DNA of 47,089 nt from NCBI GenBank assembly GCA_027062325.1, contig JAMOTN010000023.1, positions 1 to 47,089 on the forward strand. The letters are read 5' to 3'. Of this stretch, positions 37,726 through 46,484 are shown in pieces. The stretch comes from a bacterium (GTDB taxonomy: Bacteria > JAMOTN01). The notes below the pieces were generated by a model. That model had not been told where the DNA came from. It saw only the letters and a program-made list of their open reading frames with translations, and searched no databases. Positions within the stretch are counted from its first letter, which is position 1. The number at the start of each line of letters is the position of its first letter. Position numbers and translations under genes: made by a program.

Positions 37726-38394
37726 TCAACTCAACACTTCGAAATAACCTTTCCCTGCACAAACTGGACACACATCTCCTTCGCAGGTATAAGTAATGTG
37801 ACATTTAGGACACTCTTTCACCTCTTTTATTGGAGCCTTCCCAATTAACCAATTTGCAACTTTAACTAAGCTCCAACTCAAATAATCACGCGGAGATTTT
37901 AAAAACTCACGCAATACCTCAACCCCCATCTTCCAACGAACCTTCCTATCTTTCCTCTCTGCTTTTGTAGTTTTTCTAAAATACCACCTCTCAAATACAC
38001 CACCATTTTTCCGAACCTTCTCACTATCAACCCAAACTCTAACTCCCCGACCATGCAAATAATCATAAACAGTAAAGCCCATAATCTGCCAATCCAAAAC
38101 TTTAAGGTATCTATTTCCCACAGTAACCCCCAACTTCGCAGATAAAGCATCTGGAATACAAAAGTCCGTCTCACAAACCACCGCAATCTTTTCTAACTCA
38201 AACTTACCTCTTGCCTCCTCAAAAGCAATATCTGCCATTCTATTTGCTATTACTACCCCCGGCGCAAATTTTCTTCTGAAATAAAATCCTAAAAAATCCT
38301 CCTCATACAACCTATCTTTAAAAAAATCATCCTTATCCAATTCTTCAGGATAGATGGTATTGTCTAACATCAACCTTATCTCCATCCCAATCAC
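37726..38394 (-). CDS. FmdE-like protein with C-terminal zinc ribbon
   Basis: APGVVIANRMADIAFEEARGKFELEKIAVVCETDFCIPDALSAKLGVTVGNRYLKVLDWQIMGFTVYDYLHGRGVRV resembles FmdE; C-terminal CPKCHITYTCEGDVCPVC. Start uncertain. Confidence 0.6.
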   Translation of the reverse strand: MIGMEIRLMLDNTIYPEELDKDDFFKDRLYEEDFLGFYFRRKFAPGVVIANRMADIAFEEARGKFELEKIAVVCETDFCIPDALSAKLGVTVGNRYLKVLDWQIMGFTVYDYLHGRGVRVWVDSEKVRKNGGVFERWYFRKTTKAERKDRKVRWKMGVEVLREFLKSPRDYLSWSLVKVANWLIGKAPIKEVKECPKCHITYTCEGDVCPVCAGKGYFEVLS

Positions 38395-39481
38395 CCCTCT
38401 CCAATATCATAGCACCAGCAATACCTGTTAAAAACTCTGAACCAAACGCAACCGCCACCTTAAGTAAGACACTACCAAAACCAAAATCTTCCCAATTACT
38501 CTTCAAAAACTCCCAAGCTTTTCTCCAATTCGGTCCAGTTAAAATAACTTCAACACCACTCATATCATATTTATCAGCATAACACACCCCATGTCCACGC
38601 GTATCAAACACCTCATTAAACTCAAGTTCTCCACTTATAAAGCGTGAAAACTGACCCATAAACAACTTTCCATCCTCTGCTAAAACTTTCTTGGTGTGAT
38701 GTTCATAAATTCCAACTATTACATCATCCTCAAAGGCAACTGCAATCGTATGACCATTTCCAAAGTTCACAGCAATTCTACGCCCATCAAATGGCCAAGC
38801 TGCTCCTATACACGCCATCAACGATGTGTCATACCAACTCTTTTCAACACCCGGCGCCAGCTCTGCATCCAACTGTCTCAAAATACTCATGGCACGTGTT
38901 GGCCTAAAGTTACCATCTACAACCTCTGCAATAACTTTTCTAACATCAGCAACTTTTTTCCCAACACAGAAACTTAAAAACTCATCAAATCGCCATCTCC
39001 TATCCGATACATCCTCAGGCGCAGCACCATGATCTTGCGCCAACACAACTACTCCAACTAAATTATCGACCTCCAAACCATTTTGAGCAGCCAACTCAAA
39101 CTTTTCATACAACTTCAGCTCGTCCAACCACAGATCAAATTCTTCTAAATCACTCACAACTTCTATCCCCCATTCTTTCAAACGACTAAACTTATCAGAA
39201 AAACTTTTAGCAGCATCAGAAGTTGCAACAACTTTAAGGCCTTTTTCCATCTTCCTCACAAGCACCTTTTTAAACTTTCCTCCAGAAATGGTATTCCCAG
39301 CAAGCCGCAACTCCTCATAATCCCATCTATCAAGCCAATCTGCAAATCTTCTGTTGCTGGACACCAGAACAGCATGGGGATAATCCTTTGCCTCTACACC
39401 TTTTATGCTCATCAGCACGTCATCAGTTCCCGCTCCAAGATCTAAATAAAGTTTCCAGTGCTTATTAACACCCATACTCAT
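38345..39481 (-). CDS. DUF1786-like protein (actin/ASKHA-like ATPase-fold features)
   Basis: LYLDLGAGTDDVLMSI at the N-terminus, RRIAVNFGNGHTIAVAFEDDVIVGIYEHHT, and FDTRGHGVCYADKYDMSGVEVILTGPNWRKA; start set after GAGGGGG; track ORF starts at 39499. Confidence 0.55.
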   Translation of the reverse strand: MSMGVNKHWKLYLDLGAGTDDVLMSIKGVEAKDYPHAVLVSSNRRFADWLDRWDYEELRLAGNTISGGKFKKVLVRKMEKGLKVVATSDAAKSFSDKFSRLKEWGIEVVSDLEEFDLWLDELKLYEKFELAAQNGLEVDNLVGVVVLAQDHGAAPEDVSDRRWRFDEFLSFCVGKKVADVRKVIAEVVDGNFRPTRAMSILRQLDAELAPGVEKSWYDTSLMACIGAAWPFDGRRIAVNFGNGHTIAVAFEDDVIVGIYEHHTKKVLAEDGKLFMGQFSRFISGELEFNEVFDTRGHGVCYADKYDMSGVEVILTGPNWRKAWEFLKSNWEDFGFGSVLLKVAVAFGSEFLTGIAGAMILERGDWDGDKVDVRQYHLS

Positions 39482-39534
39482 ACCTAAGCCCCCTCTCAAA
39501 CAAGGATAGTTTAAATTTACTTTTCCTACAAGTA

Positions 39535-41043
39535 CTATCCATTACCAACAGCTGCCCTTATCATCTTTCTAATTTTGCTTTTTACTTCCTCATCATTTGT
39601 CAATCTCAAAGCCTTCTTCCAATTGTCTACTGCTTTTTTAGCATTGCCTTTTCTCCAGTAGAAAAATCCTTTCCAGAAGTAATAATCCCATCCCCTAGAC
39701 ATACGCCCAGCAAATTTCAAAGTCACATAGGCATTATCCCAATCTTCCCTTGCCATAAAAATTTGAGCTGCGAGTAGCAGAGCCTTGTAATTGTTCTTCA
39801 CCTTAGACAAATTTGCCTTAAGTAAACGGTAAGCTTCGTCTAAATTTCCCAACTTATAGTATAATCGCGCTAAATTGTAAAGTGCTTCTACCATTTGTGG
39901 ATTTTGCAAATAAGCTTTGTAATACATCTTCATAGCCGTCTGATAATCATTAGTGAACTCCTCTGCAATTCCCAATAAGTTATAAGCTTCTGGAAAAATA
40001 GGCTTCAATCTTAAAGCATGCCTCAATTTATCTTTAGCCGTTATAAACATGCCCCTGTACACTTCTCCTTTCGCTTCCTCATAAAGACGCCGAGCCTCTT
40101 TGTAAGCATTGAGATTACTAGAAGAAAAAGCAGGAAGTGTAACCATTGCATAAGAAGATACACCAGTGTAATTCTTATTAACAACTAAATCTCTCGAACG
40201 ATCTATAACATAATCTTTTGAAGGAAGTTCATCTATTAACCCTGCCTCTTTCCAGGCAGCAAAATTGGACTCGTCTATCTTCTTAAATTTTTTGTAATAC
40301 TTAAGCACTCCAAAGCCATCTAAAAGGTTGTAAACTGCATTGTGCATCAAAACTTGCCTATAGGCTGCAGATAACCTCAACTCGGTGTAAGCAACTTTGA
40401 GATACTCTCTAACTTTATCAAGCTGCAGCTCCTCTGTAGAAAAATTTTCAACTGCTTTAATTAAAAGCTTCACTCCCTTCAAAAAAGCACCTTCCCTCTT
40501 CAAGACAATAGCTTTCAAAAAATCCTTGTATCTTTGTGGTAAATTTATAGAATTTATATACTTTCTAAATTCATCCGGTGAAGCCCTCTCCCCATTCCTT
40601 AAAGCCTTCAGAAAAATCTCAACATTACTTAGCTTGCTTCGTGAATTTTTATTTACACTTCTAGTATGTTTTGAAACAGGAGAATCTTTCCTCCTCTTAG
40701 ACCGAGAGGTAGTTTGAGCTGCACTTTCATTACCTTCCTTAAATCGGTTATACTCCTCCCTTATCTGAAGAGTTTGCCTTATCTGTTCTTCAAGATCTTC
40801 TATCTCTTTCTTTACCTTCAAAGCTGCTTCTAACTTTGGATTGTATTTAAGAGCTAGCTCTACATAATGTTTTGCTTTATCTATGTCGTATTTGAAGTAG
40901 AGGTAGTACTTTGCCATTTCAAGACACCATAGAGCATCCTGATAATTTGACGCAGCCTTGAGACCAAAACTAACTCCCATAATAAACACCAATAAAAATG
41001 CTAACCGTCTTACCAACCACCTCATAACACAAACCCTCATCAA
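39535..41043 (-). CDS. Secreted/membrane TPR-repeat protein
   Basis: N-terminal hydrophobic segment; TPR motifs AYNLLGIAEEFTNDYQTAMKMYYKAYLQNPQMVEALYNLARLYYKLGNLDEAYRLLKANL. Confidence 0.85.
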   Translation of the reverse strand: MMRVCVMRWLVRRLAFLLVFIMGVSFGLKAASNYQDALWCLEMAKYYLYFKYDIDKAKHYVELALKYNPKLEAALKVKKEIEDLEEQIRQTLQIREEYNRFKEGNESAAQTTSRSKRRKDSPVSKHTRSVNKNSRSKLSNVEIFLKALRNGERASPDEFRKYINSINLPQRYKDFLKAIVLKREGAFLKGVKLLIKAVENFSTEELQLDKVREYLKVAYTELRLSAAYRQVLMHNAVYNLLDGFGVLKYYKKFKKIDESNFAAWKEAGLIDELPSKDYVIDRSRDLVVNKNYTGVSSYAMVTLPAFSSSNLNAYKEARRLYEEAKGEVYRGMFITAKDKLRHALRLKPIFPEAYNLLGIAEEFTNDYQTAMKMYYKAYLQNPQMVEALYNLARLYYKLGNLDEAYRLLKANLSKVKNNYKALLLAAQIFMAREDWDNAYVTLKFAGRMSRGWDYYFWKGFFYWRKGNAKKAVDNWKKALRLTNDEEVKSKIRKMIRAAVGNG

Positions 41044-41060
41044 ATCATCCTAAACCCCCA

Positions 41061-43937
41061 CTAAACATTTCTTCCACAACAATGTTTGTATTTCTTACCA
41101 CTTCCGCAGGGACACGGATCATTACGACCAACCTTGGGCTGCTTTCTTCTATAGGTTCCACTTCCCTGAGTTCCAGTTCTTGCTTGTGCCGCTCCCACAG
41201 CATTATACTCATTTTTAACTAACTTGACCTCTCTCTCCTTCTCTTCAACCTCTGCAACTTCTATTCTTAAAAGCGTAGAAGCTATATCTTCACGTAATCT
41301 CTCTATCATCTCATCAAACATGCGAGCTCCTTCAAGCTTATACTCCAACAGGGGATCTTTGGCTGCCAACCCCCTTAAACCAATTCCCTCCTGAAGTTCA
41401 TGCATATTTGTGAGGTGATTCTGCCAATGCCTATCTATCAAACTCAATATTACAAACTTTTCAAGATGAGGCCATATATCTGAATTCTTCTTAGTATTGT
41501 AAATTTCAAAGAGATGCTCTTTTAACCATTCCACTAATCCACCTTCAAACTCAACATTTACCTTTTTAAGCTCCTCAGGATCAACCCTTAAACCGAACAA
41601 AGTATAAACAGATGCAGCCAAAGCTTCAAAATCTGCAACTTCTGCCTCCTCAACATAACGATTAACCAAATTCTCCACAGTAAATTCAATAGCTCTTTTG
41701 ACATATTCTGTAGTATCTTCAGCCTCCAATATTTCTTTCCTTAGGCGATACAATGCCTGCCTCTGCTTGTTTAATACGTCATCATACTTCAAAAGGTGCT
41801 TCCTTATCTCAAAATTGTGATTTTCAACCCGCCGCTGCGCCGTCTCTATAGCACGAGTAACTAGTCCACTCTCAATCGGCTCCCCTTCCGGAATTCCCAG
41901 CCTATCCATTAAATTCTTCACCATGTCCCCTCCAAACAAACGCATAAGATCATCCTCTAAGGATAAGAAAAAGCGGCTTTTCCCTGGGTCTCCCTGCCTT
42001 CCACTTCTACCACGCAGCTGATCATCTATTCTGCGCGCTTCATGCCGTTCCGTCCCTATAACGTAAAGTCCACCTAATCTAACAGAGTGAATATAGGAAA
42101 CGAGTTTCAAAGAATCAGACTCAACCAAAGCCACATCTATATTACTCCTCGCAAAAGTATCAGGATCAAATTCTTTTTCAACAGAGAACTCTACTCCTTC
42201 ATTTTTAAGATTATCTGAAACGTAAACCAGCCAACTCTTAGGTAAAAACAGAGCAAAGTACTCTCCCTCTTTCTTTGAACTTAAAGCCTCTTTCAAAGTC
42301 TGAAGGCATTTTTCAATCTCCTGTGAAGTAGCTTTATCACCAAACTCACAAAGTACTTTCTCCTCATATTTCAAGATTATATCTGTTCCTCTACCAGCCA
42401 TATTTGTAGCTATGGTAACAGCAAACGGTCTTCCTGCTTCCTTTATTATCTGTGCCTCTTTCTCGTGATATTTTGCATTTAAAACTTGGCACGGCACTCC
42501 TTCTCTTTTTAGAATTGCAGCCAACCCTTCGCTGACTTCAATAGAGGTTGTTCCAACAAGCACAGGCTGTCCCCTGGAATAAGCTTTTTTTATCTCATCT
42601 ATGACAGCATGATATTTTTCACGTTTTGTTTTATAAACCACATCGGGTAAATCTTCTCTTATAACCGGTTTATTAGTTGGAATAACCACAACATCACAAC
42701 CGTATATCTCACCAAACTCACGAGCTTCAGAAGCAGCAGTTCCCGTCATTCCCGCAAGTTTTTTGTAGAGTCTAAAGTAATTTTGAAGACTTATGGTAGC
42801 AAGAACTCGATTTTCCGGATGGACTTCCACCCCCTCTTTTGCCTCAACAGCCTGATGTAAACCATCAGACCAACGCCTACCGTGCATCAATCGTCCTGTA
42901 AACTCATCAACTATTATTACCTCTCCATCTTTCACTACATAATCAACATCTCTTTTAAACAGGTGAAGTGCACGCAAAGCCTGAATCAAATAATGAACCA
43001 AATGATAATTCTCTGGATGATACAAACTTCCCTTCAAAACCTTACGCTGAGTCAAAAGCTCTTCTGCAAGTTTATAACCCTCTTCCGTTAAGTTAACTGC
43101 TTTGTGTTTCTCATCCAATTCAAAGTGAACACCTTTTTTAAAGTGCCTTGCAACAGACGCTATTATGTAGTAAATCTTAGTGTTACCTTCACTTGCACCT
43201 GAAATAATAAGAGGAGTACGAGCTTCATCAATCAATATACTGTCAACCTCATCAACTATGGCATACCAGTGCCCAGTTTGAACAATTTCATCAGGGTGCA
43301 TGGCCATATTGTCGCGTAGATAATCAAAACCAAACTCTGAGTTCATTCCGTAAACAATGTTACAACGATACGCTCTTTTCTTCTCTTCAAATCCCATTTC
43401 GTGAAGTATCACACCAACCGCAAATTCTTCTTCTCCTTCAGGAGCCAGAAAACGATAGATCTCTCCCATCCACTTAGCATCTCTTTTAGCTAGGTACTCG
43501 TTAACAGTAACAATATGAACAGGCCGGTAATCATCTGCAGAGTTCAATCTATTCATCAAGCCATTGAGATAGGCAGGAAGTGTCGCAACTAACGTTTTTC
43601 CCTCTCCAGTCTTCATTTCTATTATTTTTCCCTCATGGAGTGCAATTCCACCTGCAAGTTGAACATCAAAATGGCGCATCCCTAGAGTTCTCCTTGCCGC
43701 CTCCCTCACACACGCAAAAGCCTCAACGAGTATATCATCTAGAGACTCCCCACTCTTTAACCTCTCTCTAAACTCAACTGTTTTCTCCCTAAAGCGTCTA
43801 TCAGGCCACTTCTTTACCTCTTCTTCCAAAACATTAATCTTTTCTACAATTGAAAAGTAGCGTCTTAGCTGCCTTTCATTCCATGAGAAACGTTTAAAAA
43901 GTTCCTTTATCTTATCCCATATCCCCACGCCTATCAC
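41061..43937 (-). CDS. secA: Preprotein translocase ATPase SecA
   Basis: EMKTGEGKTLVATLPAYLN, VDEVDSILIDEARTPLIISG, TNMAGRGTDIIL, GTERHEARRIDDQLRGRSGRQGDPG, C-terminal NDPCPCGSGKKYKHCCG. Confidence 0.98.
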   Translation of the reverse strand: MIGVGIWDKIKELFKRFSWNERQLRRYFSIVEKINVLEEEVKKWPDRRFREKTVEFRERLKSGESLDDILVEAFACVREAARRTLGMRHFDVQLAGGIALHEGKIIEMKTGEGKTLVATLPAYLNGLMNRLNSADDYRPVHIVTVNEYLAKRDAKWMGEIYRFLAPEGEEEFAVGVILHEMGFEEKKRAYRCNIVYGMNSEFGFDYLRDNMAMHPDEIVQTGHWYAIVDEVDSILIDEARTPLIISGASEGNTKIYYIIASVARHFKKGVHFELDEKHKAVNLTEEGYKLAEELLTQRKVLKGSLYHPENYHLVHYLIQALRALHLFKRDVDYVVKDGEVIIVDEFTGRLMHGRRWSDGLHQAVEAKEGVEVHPENRVLATISLQNYFRLYKKLAGMTGTAASEAREFGEIYGCDVVVIPTNKPVIREDLPDVVYKTKREKYHAVIDEIKKAYSRGQPVLVGTTSIEVSEGLAAILKREGVPCQVLNAKYHEKEAQIIKEAGRPFAVTIATNMAGRGTDIILKYEEKVLCEFGDKATSQEIEKCLQTLKEALSSKKEGEYFALFLPKSWLVYVSDNLKNEGVEFSVEKEFDPDTFARSNIDVALVESDSLKLVSYIHSVRLGGLYVIGTERHEARRIDDQLRGRSGRQGDPGKSRFFLSLEDDLMRLFGGDMVKNLMDRLGIPEGEPIESGLVTRAIETAQRRVENHNFEIRKHLLKYDDVLNKQRQALYRLRKEILEAEDTTEYVKRAIEFTVENLVNRYVEEAEVADFEALAASVYTLFGLRVDPEELKKVNVEFEGGLVEWLKEHLFEIYNTKKNSDIWPHLEKFVILSLIDRHWQNHLTNMHELQEGIGLRGLAAKDPLLEYKLEGARMFDEMIERLREDIASTLLRIEVAEVEEKEREVKLVKNEYNAVGAAQARTGTQGSGTYRRKQPKVGRNDPCPCGSGKKYKHCCGRNV

Positions 43938-43987
43938 CCTCTCTTATCAAAAACTCAAAATCAACAATACAAAATAAACTCACATAA

Positions 43988-44018
43988 ATTAAAAGAAGGG
44001 GCTGCCTTTCACAGCCCC
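43988..44018 (-). terminator. Rho-independent terminator downstream of the EIIA-like gene
   Basis: GGGGCTG-cctttca-CAGCCCC stem; minus-strand 3' tail TTCTTTTAATTT. Confidence 0.75.
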
Positions 44019-44071
44019 CACTTTAAATTCACCCTTTAAATATCCCTAAAATAGCATTTTCTACTTGAAGC

Positions 44072-44521
44072 TCAGACACTCTCAAGTAAACCAACAATAT
44101 CTTTCACTTCCTTGACTTCACGCAATTTATTAACAATACCTTCAGTTTTTAAAAACTTTGAAAGCTGCGCAAGCAACTTTAAATACGCATGAGCCTGATC
44201 AGAAGGTGCAACTATTGCAAACACCAAGTCAACTTTTTGACCATCCACTGATCCAAAATCCACACCACTTTTCAACCTCATAAAACCAAGCGCTATGCGG
44301 TGGATCTTGCTCCCCTTACCATGAGGAATAGCTATACCATGCCCAACACCTGTTGTTCCTATTTCCTCACGAGAAAACATGACTTCTTTTATAACCTCTG
44401 GACTATCAGCCACATGCGCCTGATAAAAACGCCTAGCAAACCACTCTATTACTTCCCACTTGTCAGCTGCATCAAAATCAAGCTTTACAGCTTCGCTCAC
44501 TAAAAAATCTACTAACCTCAA
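44072..44521 (-). CDS. ptsN: PTS EIIA-type protein (PtsN/fructose family)
   Basis: MFSREEIGTTGVGHGIAIPHGKGSKI with the phospho-His motif. Confidence 0.88.
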   Translation of the reverse strand: MRLVDFLVSEAVKLDFDAADKWEVIEWFARRFYQAHVADSPEVIKEVMFSREEIGTTGVGHGIAIPHGKGSKIHRIALGFMRLKSGVDFGSVDGQKVDLVFAIVAPSDQAHAYLKLLAQLSKFLKTEGIVNKLREVKEVKDIVGLLESV

Positions 44522-45063
44522 GGCTCAACTACCCCCACTTTTCCATCGTGTCTCTTGTAAACAACATTAATTTTTCCAGTCTCGGCATTTCTAAAAACTA
44601 TGAACTGATGATGGCTCATTTTTAGTATATCAACAGCTTCATCTAAATACATTGGCTTACCACTGAGCTTCTGGAAAACTATCTCGTCCTCTTCGTATTC
44701 CTCATCAACCTCTATGAAATACCCACGTTCTTTTCTCTTCTGAGCTTCCTTACGAGATGCCTGGAACTCTTTTTCTCTCATCTTCTTAAGTTGCTTTTCT
44801 AACTTCTCATACACCAAATCGATTGCTGCATACAGATCAACTGCAGTCTCAGTAGCACGGGCAACTTTACCGCCACTCCAAACCGTGACATCAACCACAT
44901 GCTGTGTCTCCTTAGCTTTTGTCTTATCTACATGCATAACAACATGAATCTCCATTATTCTGTCCATATACTTAATAAGGCGCCCCAACTTCTTTTCAAT
45001 GTAGGATCTTATAGCATCTGTTACTTCGATGTTTTTTCCATCAATAGTGATTCTCACTTCCAC
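44518..45063 (-). CDS. hpf: Ribosome hibernation-promoting factor, long form
   Basis: RITIDGKNIEVTDAIRSYIEKKLGRLIKYMDRIMEIHVVMHVDKTKAKETQHVVDVTVWSGGKVARATETAVDLYAAIDLVYEKLEKQLKK; C-terminal domain EAVDILKMSHHQFIVFRNAETGKINVVYKRHDGKVGVVEP. Confidence 0.95.
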   Translation of the reverse strand: MEVRITIDGKNIEVTDAIRSYIEKKLGRLIKYMDRIMEIHVVMHVDKTKAKETQHVVDVTVWSGGKVARATETAVDLYAAIDLVYEKLEKQLKKMREKEFQASRKEAQKRKERGYFIEVDEEYEEDEIVFQKLSGKPMYLDEAVDILKMSHHQFIVFRNAETGKINVVYKRHDGKVGVVEP

Positions 45064-45167
45064 CCACCTCCATGCAAGATTAAGTGATACGAAAATTATG
45101 TGGTCAAAACTTGGGCAATCTTAATTATATTCTAAACCCAATAAGCCAATAAAAGCAATAAACAAAA

Positions 45168-46205
45168 TCATAAAACTAAGGAAGTCAAAAAATCAACACA
45201 TCCGAAACTTCCCGGCTTCAATAACACAAACTTTTCATCAGAATCCATCAACAGCGAAATTCCTTCATCAACAGTGGCAACGTAGCTTAAATAGCCATTT
45301 TTTACTACAGACTCTGCTCCTTCCCCTCCAGACACAACCACCCAATCAGCAGAATCCAATGAATTCCTAGCACTCTTTGCTAGCCTCTTAGCGTATTCTT
45401 TAGTAGGCTCAAAATAGTAGTCTTCATTAATAGCCGCAGTAGAATAAAGCTCTATGTTTGTTTTGAACAAACTTCCAAAGGAGTAAATATAATTATTCTC
45501 CATCTTAAAAGTTCCCTTCATAACTCTCTGTAAGAAATCCATAACTTGCAGAGAAGCAGTCCGTGAGTAAGAGGTATTTATTAGGACAATTTTACCTCTC
45601 AACTTTAAAGCTGCTCTTTTCAAAACCCTTTTCCCCAGAAAAAAAGACAATACTGCAGACGTAGCTAGCACTACATCGTATTTATCAACTAATCGATGTA
45701 TTACATCATAACTGGAAACTTCCACTATATCCACACCACTAATAATATTGTCAGTTAGGACAATACTTCCAGTGTATTCTTTCTCGTAAGTCGTCCCCTC
45801 TATTCCTTTTCCATCTAAAATTATTCTTCCTTCACAAACATATCTACTTTTTTCAAAAAACTGAAAAAAACAGCCAACCTTCAATCCAGTTTTAGCATAA
45901 TAGTTTGCTATTTCAAACCAATTACCTCTAGCAAGCGAATCCACCTTAATATACCTTATATTAATATTTTGCTTCAAAAAAGCAGTTAGCACCCCTTCAA
46001 TACACTTACTAGAGGCAAACCTCAAAGGCAACGCAATTACAAGATGTTGAGAGAAATTTTTAACGTACCTCTTAAAAAATTCAGCTCTCTTTGCAAGAAA
46101 TTCATTAAGGGAATTCAAATCTCTTAAATAAACTATTTTATCCGCACCCTCTACTAAACTTGAAACATCGGAAGCTCCAGTTAAATCATCAGATAAAATC
46201 AGCAT
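45168..46205 (-). CDS. Four-carbon acid sugar kinase family (DUF1537-like)
   Basis: N-terminal MLILSDDLTGASDVSSLV; WVVVSGGEGAESVV and FVLLKPGSFGCVDFL in the C-terminal part. Confidence 0.75.
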   Translation of the reverse strand: MLILSDDLTGASDVSSLVEGADKIVYLRDLNSLNEFLAKRAEFFKRYVKNFSQHLVIALPLRFASSKCIEGVLTAFLKQNINIRYIKVDSLARGNWFEIANYYAKTGLKVGCFFQFFEKSRYVCEGRIILDGKGIEGTTYEKEYTGSIVLTDNIISGVDIVEVSSYDVIHRLVDKYDVVLATSAVLSFFLGKRVLKRAALKLRGKIVLINTSYSRTASLQVMDFLQRVMKGTFKMENNYIYSFGSLFKTNIELYSTAAINEDYYFEPTKEYAKRLAKSARNSLDSADWVVVSGGEGAESVVKNGYLSYVATVDEGISLLMDSDEKFVLLKPGSFGCVDFLTSLVL

Positions 46206-46250
46206 TTTCCCCCCTCCATATTAATAAATTTAACACAACCGAACCAATAC

Positions 46251-46277
46251 TAAAATTTTTCAATCGTTTGCCGAGAA
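46251..46277 (+). promoter_or_regulatory. Sigma-28 (FliA)-type promoter of the flagellin gene: TAAA-N15-GCCGAGAA
   Basis: TAAA at 46251-46254, exactly 15-nt spacer, GCCGAGAA at 46270-46277. Confidence 0.82.
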
Positions 46278-46430
46278 ATAAGTGGAAAGTAAAGGAGAAT
46301 ATTAAAACAGACTGAGGGCGATCAAAGATAAAAGTAGCACAAAATCAAAAGCAGGCAGGAGTGAAATTGTAAACAAGCTGAAAAGATAAAATTTCAAGTA
46401 GTGTAAGGAGGTGAATAAAATAACGTGCTT

Positions 46431-46456
46431 TGCGGTAAGCAGGGAGGCTTGCCGTA
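46431..46456 (+). promoter_or_regulatory. Leader hairpin with GGA-containing loop (CsrA-site-like) upstream of flagellin
   Basis: TGCGGTAAGC-AGGGAG-GCTTGCCGTA: 10-bp stem with two G-U pairs, loop AGGGAG. Confidence 0.5.
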
Positions 46457-46484
46457 AAAATCAACACCAGGGAGGGTGGTTCGT

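Noticed and set aside
46425-46457. Possible leader peptide GTG CTT TGC GGT AAG CAG GGA GGC TTG CCG TAA upstream of flagellin
   Set aside because: The nearest SD (AGGAGG at 46406-46411) is 13 nt away, too far; the same bases are better explained by the hairpin.
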